Positions 24,475 through 36,850 of a stretch of 64,000 nucleotides of DNA are shown here, in pieces (position 1 is the stretch's first letter; every line of letters starts with the position of its first letter). Under the pieces are notes generated by a model that saw only the letters and a program-made list of their open reading frames with translations, did no database searches and had not been told where the DNA came from. The position numbers and the translations under genes were made by a program. This DNA is from Straminergon stramineum (Eukaryota; Streptophyta; Bryopsida; Hypnales; Calliergonaceae), in assembly GCA_963920665.1 (NCBI GenBank), contig OY987268.1, forward strand, positions 22,880,501 to 22,944,500, read 5' to 3'.

Positions 24475-26824
24475 ATGGGGTGGGTGGTAGGGCACGGGGA
24501 GGTGGACAAGGAGGAGAATCAGCCTTTGACAGCCGCGGCAGTTCCGAAGGACGACTACAACGTCGCGTACATCGTTTTCTTTCTCCTCGGCGCCGGCTTT
24601 TTGTTGCCATGGAACTCGTTCATCAGTGCCGTGGATTACTTCGATGTCCTGTACCCGCACTCGCACGTCGATCGGGTGTTCTCGCTCGCGTATATGATTC
24701 CGTGTTTCCTTTTCCTGCTGGCGCTCACGTTCTACGGGCAGCAATACCCCTCCCGACTGCGAATCAACCTCGGCCTGTTCATCTTCTTGGCGGTCTTCGT
24801 GTTGGTGCCCATCATGGACGAGGTCTGGATCACGGGCAACAAGGGCACGAAGGTCACGCATTTGTTGACGATCGGGGCGGCGAGTGTGCTGGGGCTTTGT
24901 GATGCGCTCGTGCAAGGGAGTCTCGTGGGGGCGGCGGGGGAGCTGCCGGAGCGGTACATGCAGGCGTTGGTTGCAGGGACTGCTGCCTCAGGTAAGGAAT
25001 CTTATGATTGTGCACTCTGTTTCTGAAGTCAGTCAGGATCCAACCCCCGTTACAGTGACTGACGCAGTCAGTGACCGATCTGTGGCAGTCGGAGTCTCTA
25101 TATGCCCTTGCTTAAGCTCTTTTGTTGTGTATCTGCGCATTTCTTGAAGGGATGGGAGTATGATAATCTGTCCTAACAGTGACATCTTCTCCGATGCCAC
25201 CATTTGACTGAGGGTATGGGAAAGGTGTTTGAATTAGCAAATGGCAGAGTTTTATAACTTAGTTTTGTTTTGAATTTTTTGATACTCGGATAATATTGTA
25301 CGGATTTCAAAGTTGAAAGCTTAGGGAACCTAAGCTTGACAGACAGAGTCTCCTTCTGCCCTTGTCTCGGATCTTTTGTTGCGTATATGTGCATTTCTTG
25401 AACGAATTGGAGGAAGGTAACCTATCCTAAAAGCGACACTTTCTGTAATCCCACCAATTTGAGGGCATTGGGCAAAAAAATGGAATCAGTGAAGAAGCAA
25501 ATGGAGCAGAATTGTACTGTAATTCTGATAGTCCAATAATAATGTTTTGATTTTCAAAGTTGAAAGTAGAGGAAACCTAATGTTGACTACCTCTTATTTG
25601 GACATTCTCTAAGCACAAAACGCTTCAACTTCCCTTGCTTACTTTTGTTAGCTTATGACAGTTTTGGAGACCGAAAACCTAGGTTTAACTTTGTGGATGG
25701 TGACTTGTTTAGGTATACTTACCTTATGATGCTACGTATACATAATCCTATCTAGCAACACACAATGCAATTGCACATGTCCTGTATACCCTGAGAATCT
25801 ATCATGTTATATGCACATCTGATTGGATAATTTCTCCATGTCTAGTTGTGAACACGTGTGATTGTATGTGGAAGCCCATTTGTTCCCGGAGACTGTCATT
25901 AGAGAGGGTTGAGTGCATTTTGAACTTTCCGTTGGTTCAACGTCATGTCAATCGAAGCTATTGACTCTTTTGTTTGTCCTGCTCTCAACAATTGAATCGG
26001 AATGTGGTGTTATATACGCAGGTGTGCTCGCATCTGTGTTGCGTGTGATAACAAAGGCTTCAATGTCACAAACAGTCAGAGGATTGAGGTTGAGTGCGGA
26101 TGTTTACTTCATAGTGACGGCCATCTTTCTACTAGTGTGTCTCGTTTCCTACAATATGGTATACAAGCTACCTATCATGCTGTATTATAACAGCAAGAAG
26201 ATTGGAGCAATGGAATCGACTTTATCAACAGGTGGACCTCATGACGTCAGCGAACTGGGTTTGAAAACGGACGCAACCGAGATTTCGCTCATCACTACCG
26301 TTGATTCGGAGTTGACCAATTTTGCCAAGCCTGTGAGTTATTGGCATGTGTGGGGGCAAGTGCAGTGGTTAGCAATCTCTGTGGCCTTGATATACATGGT
26401 TACGATGTCCATTTTTCCTGGATATATCTCTGAGGACGTGCATTCAGCCTTCCTGGGGGACTGGTACCCGGTGCTGCTAATCTGTACTTATAATGTTGCG
26501 GATTTGACTGGGAAAATCCTCACCAGCGTTTACATGGTGGAGAATCAAAACCACATGGTACGAGGTTGCTTTGGACGGCTGATATTCTTCCCCTTATTCT
26601 ACGCTGTTCTGCATGGACCGGCCTTTTTCCGTACCGAGGTTCCCGTGTTTCTCTTGACATTCTTACTGGGTCTTTCAAATGGCTATTTGACTAGCGTTTT
26701 GATGATCGTGGCCCCCAAGAATGTTTCTATTCTAGAATCCGAGACTGCAGGTATAATTATGACCCTTTTCTTAGTCACCGGCCTTGCTGCAGGCTCGCTT
26801 CTCGGGTGGGTCTGGATTATTTGA
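24475..26824 (+). CDS. ENT: Equilibrative nucleoside transporter (SLC29/ENT family)
   Basis: Two exons, 24475-24991 and 26022-26824, join in phase 1 (GCCTCAG|gtaagg ... acgcag|GTGTGC) to give 439 aa, the usual ENT length. ENT proteins carry nucleosides and nucleobases across plasma or vacuolar membranes. After a short hydrophilic N-terminus, residues 37-51 hold the plant signature LLGAGFLLPWNSFISA, followed by AVDYF. Residues 155-168 read GELPERYMQALVAG, nearly identical to plant ENT1. The second exon holds SADVYFIVTAIF, a central loop of about 70 residues, and the conserved end ETAGIIMTLFLVTGLAAGS followed by LLGW. About eleven membrane segments are visible. A single 1,030-bp intron contains a tandem duplication. 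Plant ENT1-like identity is likely; substrate range and membrane cannot be read from sequence. GC-rich exon 1 contrasts with its AT-rich surroundings. Confidence 0.95.
25092..25587 (+). repeat. Imperfect 254-bp tandem duplication in the ENT intron
   Basis: Two diverged copies start at 25092 and 25346 with GAGTCTC-TATGCCCTTG-like sequence. In the same order they share TTTTGTTG(T/C)GTAT, GCATTTCTTGAA, CCACCA(A)TTTGA, AGCAAATGG, TTTCAAAGTTGAAAG and ACCTAA. The copies differ at many positions, so the duplication is old. Confidence 0.8.
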
Positions 26825-27420
26825 TCACCTGTTTGTAGATTTTTGTTTTAGCTTCATTTATTTTCGGTGCTCACTTGAATCTTTCACCTGGGAAGGCACA
26901 AGTAATTGATGAATCTCAATAATTTGAGCTACTGTAAACTTCCCTGTTCTAGTGAGACTACTAAAAGGCCTTCTTGGTCTAACAGTGAAGAACTTCTGGA
27001 AGAACACTAGGTTATAAGGGCCTCTTCATTAGATGCCATCCCTGTCATTGTTCGTAGCACTGGCTATTTCGTCCCACGCTGGGCTTGTACATTTTTCTAT
27101 TAATTGTATCATTTCCTGATTAACCCTGACTACTGAGTTTGTAGCCCCAGTTGGTGCAGGCATACCTGGAATGGTTTCCCTAAACCCTTAAACCCTTAAA
27201 CCATGAGTGACATCCTTCTACTAATACATTGTGCATTCGACAATGATTTTTGTTATCACTGGAACTTGGATTTAAAGAGGTTATTATCATCTCAAAAGAG
27301 TTAGACAGACCCGTACCCTTACTCAATTAACCCCCCGCTGGCGATCTCAATTTTAAATAACTGCCCCCACCCCAATGCTGTTGAACTAATTTTTCCAAAT
27401 AAATCAGTTGCCGTCGATCA
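26825..27420. other. ENT 3' flank with telomere-like CCCTTAAA repeats
   Basis: Probable 3' UTR and spacer. Three C-strand telomere-like units (CCCTAAA, CCCTTAAA, CCCTTAAA) lie at about 27179-27203. GC increases toward 27400. Confidence 0.5.
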
Positions 27421-27575
27421 GTGTCGCGTGGCGAGAGATCTCAATCGTCTGCAGAGGTTAGGGTTTAGGGTTCGTCTCTCTCCTCAATTCCCCGCATGCT
27501 CGTCCGCAGAGATTAGGAAAATTTCTCGTTTGCGGGGTATCAGCTGCCTTGCGTTCGCGTTGAAGCGCAGGTATG
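27421..27575 (+). promoter_or_regulatory. Orphan 5' UTR-like exon with telo-box
   Basis: A GC-rich patch contains GGTTAGGGTTTAGGGTTCG (27456-27474), then a CTCTCTCCTC tract, and ends in a good donor (GCGCAG|gtatgg near 27571). This combination is typical of the first non-coding exon of plant housekeeping or translation genes. No ATG frame of substance and no downstream exon were found before the repeat DNA. The gene may be long, truncated, dead or non-coding. Confidence 0.4.
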
Positions 27576-28061
27576 GACATCTTCTCTTCTTTTCTAGTGC
27601 TTTGAGATTTTAGGTTGGTTGTGATTCTTTTGCAATTTTGAAATGGAGGAGGGGTAATGCATTGTCTATGTACTTGCGAGGGATGCTTGCTTTTGAATGC
27701 TGTCTATGTCTGTGAGTATGATGTTATTGAATTCAAGGTTGAGTGTACATTGCGTGGTGTCGTTCACTAGGCTTGTGGAATTCAAGTTGCTGCGGGAAAC
27801 GATCAATTCTAGGCGCTTTCCTTTTGGTTGTTTTTAAGATAGATGCTTGTAGATTTCTGTAAGCTTTTCGTTAGATATTATAGAAAGATACTCCGTACAT
27901 TATTTCATTAGCTTTGTAGGGTAGGAATTGGCATTTGCTGGTTTTCCACAGTTTTGGCAGTTTGTCATATACACCACTATGGTACAATGTACTCAATCTA
28001 GAGGTACCTACCCCTCTACCAGTGTGACCAAAGAGTGCACATTTGAATGACTCTTAAGATA

Positions 28062-28599
28062 CTCCCTCTGTTCCAAAATGATCTTAGTGAACAAAATGTT
28101 TTGGATTAAGGCTAAAAATAATTTATTGAAAACTTGTTTTGTGTTGAAATTAGAGCTTGGTGCTCTCCTATCATTTTAGAGACTTTGAGGTTGGGAGCCC
28201 TTTCTAAAATATAGTTTTAGAGTGTTAAATAGTGAAATTTGGGGGGCATTTTCAATGAGCTCCAATGGGCACTTAATTGTTGAATGTGAGGTCATCATTT
28301 TATAGGTAGGTAGTATGGGCCCAAGCCCATTTGTGGATCTCTATTTTGTCTTCCAAAGCTTCATCTCTTGTAAAATTAAAATGAATAGTATTAATTGACC
28401 CCCTCAATCATTTCAGTAGTCTTTCAATTGATGATTGGATGGATGGAGGGGGAAGCACTATTGAGAGTTGTTTTGCTAATCCTAGATAGCAATTGAAAGC
28501 TAAATTTGATTGATTCTAAATGTCACAAAGTGTAATGAGAAGGTAATTTTGGGATAGAAAATCAAGGCCAACAAGAAGATCATTTTGGGATAGAGGGAG
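28062..28599 (+). mobile_element. Stowaway-like Tc1/mariner element
   Basis: Left end CTCCCTCTGTTCCAAAATGA and right end TCATTTTGGGATAGAGGGAG are inverted repeats. Both are flanked by TA (28060-28061 and 28600-28601), the target duplication of the mariner superfamily. The CTCCCTC-GTTCC start is the Stowaway hallmark in plants. At 538 bp with no open frame it is a non-autonomous copy, longer than a typical Stowaway MITE. Confidence 0.88.
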
Positions 28600-28601
28600 T
28601 A

Positions 28602-29442
28602 TATTTGATTGTAAGATGATTTAATTTTGCTATATATCATCTTGACTTTCTAAAGAATTTGAACTTGACTTCAAACCACTAGAGGTAAGTGCACTCAAAA
28701 TTGTATTGTGTTTATAATTGCCACTTCAATAGATTCTTGCTCTATTTACATCCTGTAAATCAATGTGCACCTATTGTTGAAGAAACTATTTTAGAACATC
28801 TACCAAAAGACTTTGACCCTTCATAACTTTTGTATATGGTATTCAAATGTTGCATGCCTTTTATGCATTGGAACTTTTTTTCATTTGCCAACAAGAAAAT
28901 ATAGATATTGGACCAATCTAATAATAATAATAATTAAGTATATTATAAATGTGGTAGTATAGGATGTCTCTATTTTATATTTTATTTGAAATGAGCATTC
29001 TGAAGCTTTGTTTCTTTTTTCCCTTCTTCCATTGTTTTTGATGATTTTGGATTTATTAGGAGAAGGATGCTAAGGCCAAAATGTGGTTGATGGATGACTT
29101 TCAAGATTATTGTAGAAATGAAGAATCATCTGAAAATTAGATGATTTTTGGCATAATACCTTGGTGATAGGTTTTGCCTTTCTGAGATTGATATAGAACC
29201 TATAGTTTTGACTTGGGGATTAAATAAAAGGTTTTCTTAGACAAATCTAATAAGACCAAATACAACTACCAACTTCTATAGAGATCATGGTACAAGTCAT
29301 TAAATGGTTGCCTAAAAATGGTTGCAGGTGACAATTAGAGACTTTGAAGCTTTTATATGACAAGTTGTTTTGTGACTTCATTTATATATACATAGTTAGG
29401 AAGAGCTTAAGTACTTCCCTATATGGCATAAACCCTCTTAAA
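28602..29442. other. AT-rich spacer, nothing identified
   Basis: AT-rich DNA between the Stowaway-like element and copy H. No open frame, RNA gene or repeat end recognised. Confidence 0.3.
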
Positions 29443-30331
29443 CCCTAAATGACAAAGGCCTTTTTTATTGTAAATAAACAATTAAAAGTTTAAACTACCA
29501 TTTCTAGTAAAAAAATATTAATTTAGAAAAAAAATTCTATATCTAATCAAAGAATCTTGCACTAGCTAAACTAGTATAAAAATATACCACAGAAATTTCA
29601 TGTCATAGATTGCAAGATATTTTGCAATCAATCTTAAAAAAATATTTTTAATTGGACCATATTAGACTATACTATAAGTCTTATCTTAAAGTTTTGTTAT
29701 ATATATTTTGAATGGAAATTTTTTCATGTTGAAGAATTGAGTTGAGAGTCTAAAAAATATTGAAGAAAATACATGATTGATTTTCATTCTTTAAGAAATT
29801 CTTAAGTAGAAGTAGGTACAAGATAGAAGGAAAAACTAAATCATTAATAGTTCTAAGATGGGATTGAAACACACTAATTTCAACTAAAAGATTGTTTTAA
29901 CAAACAATCAAAACCACGTAGAAGTGGTAGAACTTCTTTTTTTGAATTTTTTTGCAAAATTGAGTTCAAAATTGAATCTAATACATTATTTACTCAAGAA
30001 AATACCATAATTGCCTACAAAACAAGGTGCTCCACAACTTTCTCATTGCTATTTGATGTAGAATGACTCAAATCTTTTCAAGTAGACAAAAAAATTTCTA
30101 TTAGAAACAAAAAAATTAATTTTTCTTGCTTTGGGGTTGAGCATTTTGAGCTTAGTGTGGCATACATTTTGCCCCCGGGAAATGATTCAAATAAAAATTA
30201 TATTTCCAAAAAATGATTTTGTTTTTCTATCTTCAAAAAAAGTCTTAAAAAATCATGTCAAAAATTGAGATTATAGAGACCTACCCAAACTTTCATTTGT
30301 CCCCTTGAAGAAACATTTGGTCCTTTAGAGG
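29443..30331 (-). mobile_element. TTAA-bounded element, copy H (reverse orientation)
   Basis: The left end ACCCTAAATGACAAAGGCC follows TTAA (29439-29442). The right end GGTCCTTTAGAGG is followed by TCAA. Internal blocks are the reverse complement of those in copies E and F (TGCAAGATATTTTGC, ACTTTCTCAT). Length 889 bp. Confidence 0.6.
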
Positions 30332-30335
30332 TCAA

Positions 30336-31639
30336 AACCCAAATCTTTTTGTGAAATTATGTTAGATTTACTTCAATGACATCATGCTTTAAAAATATGT
30401 CCATTTGGCATTGAATGATCCTTCTTTAATTAAAATAATTTTTTGTTAAAAATGTTTGATATAAAAACAATATCATAAAGATATGTTTAAAAATTTTAAT
30501 TGAAGCAATTTAGTAATAGTAGGAAATAAATAAGGATTATAATTGTCAATAATTAAGACAAATACAAATTATTTTTGGTTTAGCTCATTGATAAATGGAT
30601 GTTAGTATTGGAAATTGAATGTAATTTTGTTATTTTAGAAATCTTGCATGTTACATATCTAATTGAATTGCACAAGTGAGGAGAAATGACATCTAAATGT
30701 AGTTTCATATATATTCACATCTAAATCTATAGAAGATGTTTGATACCTATCTAAATAGGGTTGCTCTTTTGTGAGCTTATAAGCATACATTTTTTTTGGG
30801 TGAAGTCTAATGTGGGTCCTATGATCATGGCCTTTTGAAGAATACATGAGATGAAAAGAAATTCTTAAATAATGTTCTATTTTGGTCAATTTAAATTGAT
30901 TTTAACTCATAAAAGACATTGTATGTTTGAACATTGTCAAACCTCATGATATTTATACTTAAAAAAAATACATTTCAGAAATGTGATGTGTTATACATGT
31001 GAAAATCAAAAGCTGCAATTTAAGCTCACTTCCTTTATAATTTGAAACATCGATTTGAATTTGGGTTTAGGATAATATCTTTCCAAAAATTTGAATAACT
31101 AAAAAATTCTACATAACAAAAAGAATGATAAAAACAGAATTGAAAATAATATTGGGAGACATGGCGGTGTCGCATTGTAAATGCATTCATTATGTAAAAA
31201 TACATAATTGTTTCTTAAATTCGAGTTTTTTTTCTAGAGTTTCAAGAAATAGATGGGGTCATATTCCACTTGAACTCTTTTTGTACCTCTATTTGATAAA
31301 CATTTAGTTCTTTGATTTCTATACTTGAAGATGTTTTAATATTTTTGTTTGTTTGTTTGAAGTTATAAAAACAAAAGATAAAACTTGTTTTATCTTTTCT
31401 TTGGTTGTTTTTACTGAATTAGAAGTCCATGTAGATGATGTGGATAGACTTATTGAAGATAAGAGGTGGCTCATGGGTGTATTATGGTCCATGTGGCATC
31501 TTAGTGGCCAAAATCCACTAGCTTAAGTGAATGGCATGGAGATTGAGGTGGAGGGTCATCTTCTTTCTCCTCCTTGTTTTGCTTAGGAGAGCCGTTACTT
31601 TAAGAAGACATTTCACTTTTGTACATGGAGTTTTTTGCA
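30336..31639. other. AT-rich spacer, nothing identified
   Basis: No open frame above about 75 codons and no known motif. The segment ends where the 180-bp tandem array begins. Confidence 0.3.
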
Positions 31640-32610
31640 ATGAAATTTTAAGAGGTTGTATATCTTGTTTTTTATGTTTCCGAAAAGCTATCACTTACTA
31701 ATTTGGGAGTTAGTATGTGAAAGTTATGAGTTTGAGAGTGAAGTGTTGTGGAGTTGCCTCAAACTTTCAAGAGAGTGAGCTTTGGTAGACTATAAAAAGT
31801 GGACAGTACCTTAGTTTTGAGTGAAACATAGAGATCTTGTAGATACTTGTGTTAGCTTTTGAAAATGGGTTTATTTTCTTGATTTGGAGCTAGTATGTGA
31901 AAGTTATCAGCTTGAGAGTGAAGAGGTGAAAAGGTACTTTCGGTTATTAAGAGAGTGAACTTTGAAGGGCTATGAAAGTAGGACAGTAAATTAGATTTCG
32001 GTTAAACTTAATAAGGTTGTAGATTATTCTTTTAGATTTTCAAAATGAGTTTATTTTCTTGATTTGGAGTTAGTATGTGAAAGTTATAGGCTTAAGAGTG
32101 AAAGGGTGAAGAGATACTTTTGGGTTTTCAAGAGAGTGAACTTTGGAGGGCTATGAAAGGTGGAAAATACTTTAGATTTGAGTGAAACTTTGAGAACTTG
32201 TAGATACTTATTTTAGCTTTCCAAAAGGGGTTTATTTTCTTGATTTGAAGTTAGTATGTGAAAGTTGTGGGCTTGAGAGTGAAGAGGTGAAGAGCTACTT
32301 TCGAGTTTTCAAAAGAGTGAACTTTGAAGGGCTATGAAAGTGGGATAGTACCTTAGTTTTGAGATAAACTTAGGGAGGTTGTAGATACTCATGTTAGCTT
32401 TTCAAAATGGGTTTATTTTCTTGGTTTGGAGTTAGTATGTGAAATTTATGGGCTTGAGAGTGAAGTATAGGTGAGTTGCCTTTGAGTTGGGAAGGGTGAA
32501 CTTTGACTGACCATAAAAGTCGGACAATACTTTAGTTTTAAGTGAATTTTGGAGAGGTAGTAGAACTTTTTGTTAGATTTTCAAGGACATATTACACTCT
32601 TAATTTGGAA
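31640..32610 (+). repeat. Tandem array of ~180-bp units (about five copies)
   Basis: The block TTTGGAGTTAGTATGTGAAA recurs at about 31702, 31882, 32062, 32243 and 32424, giving spacings of 180-181 bp. Each unit continues with GAGAGTGAAG, CAAGAGAGTGAACTTTG, CTATGAAAG and TTGTAGATACT. The last unit fades out near 32610. Divergence between units is moderate, and no open frame is conserved. Confidence 0.9.
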
Positions 32611-33518
32611 TTTTAGAACGTCCGTGACACTCATTCTTCTATCAGACACTTCTCCTAGGGGAGTTTATGGAGGATATGACTTTTTTTCTACTATTTTTCA
32701 CCACATATGATGTATATTGAGATTTCATGACATCTTTTGAGGGGTGTTTGGAGATGTGATATCATATTGATTTATATGGTATCATTCGGGGGGTTATTAT
32801 TATGTTTGTGATTTTATATGATAACGGGATTTTCCATTTCTTGAGCCACATCTAGTTGCAACTAGAAGCCCCGCGTTTCCCAAAGCAAGGCCTTTCTATT
32901 CGACAGTGGTGAAATTGACAAAGCATCAAGTTAAAGCCAAAGGAATTTCAATAGAAAGAGTTAAAAGTATTGTATATTGCGGTTTGGGGATGCTATCTTC
33001 AAATTGTCACAAATGTAACAATATTATTAATTTTCAAAAATCTTCAAAAGGACTAAAAAGTACATTATTGGAGCCCACACAATAATGGTTAAAGGCTACA
33101 ACATCTATAAATGAAGAAGTATATCAAAATTTAGATCATGGCTTCCAAAATACCAATGGGACTTTCATTTTCCTATAACAGATACAAAAATAGAGCCTTC
33201 TCTATAGACCTAGAAATCCTCATGCAAACATTGGATGATTGGATCCTCCTCATAACCCCGAGAGGTCTCACAAGGCAAAAAAACGTTTGCAAATTCAAAA
33301 CAAATTTAAGACAATACAACTCTCTTCCTATCTAAGTAGTCCCTATGAATGAAGTATCATTTACCAAAAAATAATTACGAAGGGGTAGAAAATATAACAT
33401 AGATACCACAATTCAAACAACTTGATCTTAGTAAAAATAGGGAGTTTATGATGATGAAATAGTGGCTTCATTGTCATCACCATGCAAATACAAAAAAGGC
33501 GGTGTAGAAGATGGAAGA
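32611..33518. other. Spacer, nothing identified
   Basis: AT-rich DNA with one short open frame (33138-33335) that resembles no known protein. Confidence 0.3.
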
Positions 33519-33766
33519 GGGTTGCTATTATGTGAGCATAGGAATGTGACTCCATGAGCCCATAATACTATACACCTATGTTATAGGTGTATATACCATA
33601 GAAATTGTCTATAATTATATAGTATATATGTTACAAATACCCATATTATAAGTGTTCATGATACATACACCTTCTATAGTATGTTGTATCTATATTATAG
33701 GTACCTATAATCTAGGCTCAATGCTCACAAGCTCACATTTTTGGGCTCACATACCAATACTATTGC
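33519..33766 (-). mobile_element. MITE-like element with GCTATTATGTGAGC ends, copy 2 (inverted)
   Basis: Left end GGTTGCTATTATGTGAGCAT. The right end is a weaker inverted match (GGGCTCACATACCAATACTA). The interior has palindromes ACACCTATGTTATAGGTGT and related steps that reverse-complement those of copy 1. It abuts copy F of the TTAA family. Confidence 0.6.
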
Positions 33767-33769
33767 TTG

Positions 33770-34996
33770 GGAGACAAGTGGGATTTGGAGTAGGGTCATA
33801 TGATCTAAAAATTTCATTAGATTTTTTAAAACTTTTTTGGAAATATAATTTTCTTAGATCATTACTTGGGAGCAATACTTATGCCATACTCAGCTCAATA
33901 TAGAATTCACCAAGCAATACCAAAAAAAAGAAATTAAAAAAAAGGAAAAATCTCAATATAAATTTTTTTTGTCTATTAATATGGAAAGACTTGATTAATT
34001 CTACATGAATTAGTGATGAGAAAGTTATGGAGTACCTTATTTTGGAGGCAATTATAGCAATTTTTTGAGAAATTAATGTATCAAATTCGATTTGAACCCA
34101 ATTTTGGCAATTTTCAAAAAGAAAAAAAATGTAGATAGATTAGCTTGTGTATTTGAAAAATCTCATCGTCAAGATTAGTGTATTTCAATTCTATCTTAGA
34201 ACTATTAACAATTTAATTTGTTTTTTTATCTTATATCTACATCTACTTAATATTTTTCTCACAGATGAAAATCAAATGTGTGATTTTATGGAATATTTTT
34301 TAGACTCTCAATTCTTAGTTCTTCAAATTCATTTCTCTTAATCTAATATTTGTATTGCAATAATTAAAAAAAATCAAAGCCTTAAAATCTCATCAGGCAA
34401 GGAGCAAAAAGAAATGTTTTCTTCTTTACTTTAAACACAAACAAGGTTGTTTTGTTGAACGCATTTTGGGGTTTGGGTGTCAAGTTGTTCGTTTGATGTC
34501 GCGTGTCATATAAGACAAGTGTCGCATACACTAGACAATTTTGTCGCATAAGGCCTTATCCTAGCAGCAGAGACAATTTGAAATCTCCCTTTACTTATGA
34601 TTCATAATTTAGAATGTAATAAGTGATTATTAAATTGAGACACTTCATTAAAATGAAACTCAAATATGTCAAGATTGGAAATAGAAAGTGCTTTATTTGA
34701 AAGTCAACCTTAAAGTTGACTTTATTAGATGGACAAGAGGGTCTATTAGACGTGTTGGACATTGTGTTTGTCATGTTGTCGAGTTGTTTGGCCGAACAAC
34801 CATGAACACAAATACCTTGCAATACATGCGGTTAAAAAATTTGGAATTTCTTCCAAATAATTTCTCAAGATTTTAGAACAAGATTCTATGACTAATATAT
34901 GTAGAAAACATAATTTTTTTAGAAAGTTTTTCATTTTGAAACAAAAATGATAATTTTCAATGTTTACTAACGAAAACAAGGCATTGGTCCTTGTAG
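33770..34996 (+). mobile_element. TTAA-bounded element, copy F (left end lost)
   Basis: Homology to copy E starts at GACAAGTGGGATTTGGAG near 33776 and continues through GAGAAAGTTATGGAGTACC, TCTCATCGTCAAGATT and TGCAATACATG-type blocks to GGCATTGGTCCTTGTAG. The element ends before TTAA (34997-35000). The expected CCCTAAAGG left end is absent; the neighbouring MITE lies there instead. Confidence 0.55.
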
Positions 34997-35204
34997 TTAA
35001 ATGAACCACTATCTAAAATTTTCCTTCACCTATATATAGAATATTATACCAACAAAAATAGCAAGTACCACTAGAAATAATTTCAACTTGATTACTCTTG
35101 TAATAGGATTGTGTCCTTTGATGAATAAACTTAAGCCTTTGTTCTCCATTGATAGCCCCTTTCAAGGTTTCAAGCTAAATTTTAGACTACAAGAAATGCG
35201 CAAT

Positions 35205-35500
35205 TATTGTAACTATCCCCAAATGAGTCTAAATAAACAATTGAGCATTGTTCCTACTATTGAATAGTGTAATTTTTTTGTTGAACCATGTTGAAAGTCA
35301 AAAGAGTATTCTAGCTTCACTTCTCATGCATTTTGGGGGCTTTATATGATAAACTATAAATTTTCAAACTATTGGAAATAGGTGTATTCAAAAGAGGTCT
35401 TAGGCTCTATCAAATAATGGTAGTACATTTTAAGCAAGAATTTGTAGGGTCAATTTTAAAAAGAGATCAAAATAAGGTGCAATTAACTTATTGAGTTTGC
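35205..35500 (+). repeat. Dispersed repeat family R3, copy 2
   Basis: Shares AACAATTGAGCATTGTT, CAAAAGAGTATTCTAG, AATAATGGTAGTACATTTTA and GGGTCAATTTTAAAAAG with copy 3 in the same order, and a subset with copy 1. Confidence 0.55.
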
Positions 35501-35929
35501 TATTAAAGAGGATAATGTGAACCACACCTAGTATTCAATAGTGACAAAATTATTATTTAAAATAGTTATTAGAATTTAAAGGATGTTTGTTTATTAGAAA
35601 TATGGATGGAAAAAAATAGACATGTCTATTTTTAGTCATTGTCATATCACATTTACCAACTTTAATTGATTATTTGGTAAGGAATGTTTGTAGAATTAGA
35701 TAATTTAGAAATTAATAAACTATCGATAGTATATTAAATTGTTCCTAGGGAGAGTGTCAAATAGGGTATGACCAACTGATCAAATTCCTACTAGGTAGTT
35801 TAACAAAAAGATTTTAAATTTTATAACCTCACACTAGGCCTAATTGCAATCTACAATCCACTCTTAATGGCCACAAGGGTAAGACGTTTTATCTTTTAAC
35901 TTGGTTCTTTTTATTTCCTTTTATTACTC

Positions 35930-36850
35930 CAATGGAATTCTTTTCACCAATTGGTTGTACTTTTAGTAGCAACACTAGTACACTCTGCCTCCAAATTGGA
36001 TTGATGGGACCTCCAGTACACAAAGTCAAACCATCTTGATCCACTTTAAGATTCTTCACTGTTTTCCACCAACTTGGGCTTAGTCTTTCAATTTATTTCC
36101 ATTCAACCACCCTTGTCAAGCTTTAAATTCCTACTAGGCTCCATCTCACCATCTCTCAACATATCATATACTCTCACAGATTCCAATTTGATTTTACACT
36201 CAATTCTTGACCAATTAATGTTACTCTTACACCATCACTCATTTATTTTTATTCTTTCACTCTTTAATCCAATTTACAATTTGTCAATTAATTCTTTCAA
36301 TTTAATTTGCTACAGATCACTCCCTAAATTGGATTCAACTAAACCTTACCATTGTTACTAGCTTGCAATTGTTGCTAAATTACTCCAACATGGATTTTCA
36401 TCATCCTAATTGACATATGTATCCAATTGTCTTATAAATCAACTCTAATTTCTAATTTAGGAAACATACCTACTTGACCAATATTCTCATGCATTCTCAA
36501 TAAAATGCATATGGTTTCATAACTCAATTGAAACCAACTTGATACATCCTATTGATCCAATCTTTCCAAATTCAAATACACAAACACACTTAACTCATTG
36601 GACTACAATGACACCAAGCAACAAGACTTCCAAATCAAACAATTGCATTAATTCCAATTTATCACACATGCTAGCACTCAAACACAAAACAATTCCAACT
36701 AGATTTAAACACACACAATAAATTCCAATTTAGCCAAACACAACTTCCATTCCAAATACAAATTACAAGCATAAGTTCATACTTTCAGCACACAACCAAC
36801 ACACATATACACACATCCTAGTAGGCAACAAAGCTTTTGTCCTATTAAAT
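35930..36850. other. G-poor, C/A/T-rich segment
   Basis: On the plus strand guanine is strikingly rare while C, A and T are common for about 900 bp. Open frames here (such as 36074-36361) are low-information products of that composition. A similar G-poor stretch lies at 48860-49380. Confidence 0.5.

Noticed and set aside
24460..24915. 151-codon open frame on the minus strand and a 140-codon frame at 24480-24902 plus
   Set aside because: Both overlap GC-rich exon 1 of the nucleoside transporter in other frames and show charged, low-information composition; they are shadows.
31640..32610. Centromeric satellite
   Set aside because: Only about five units and flanked by ordinary spacer; unit length alone does not show centromere function.
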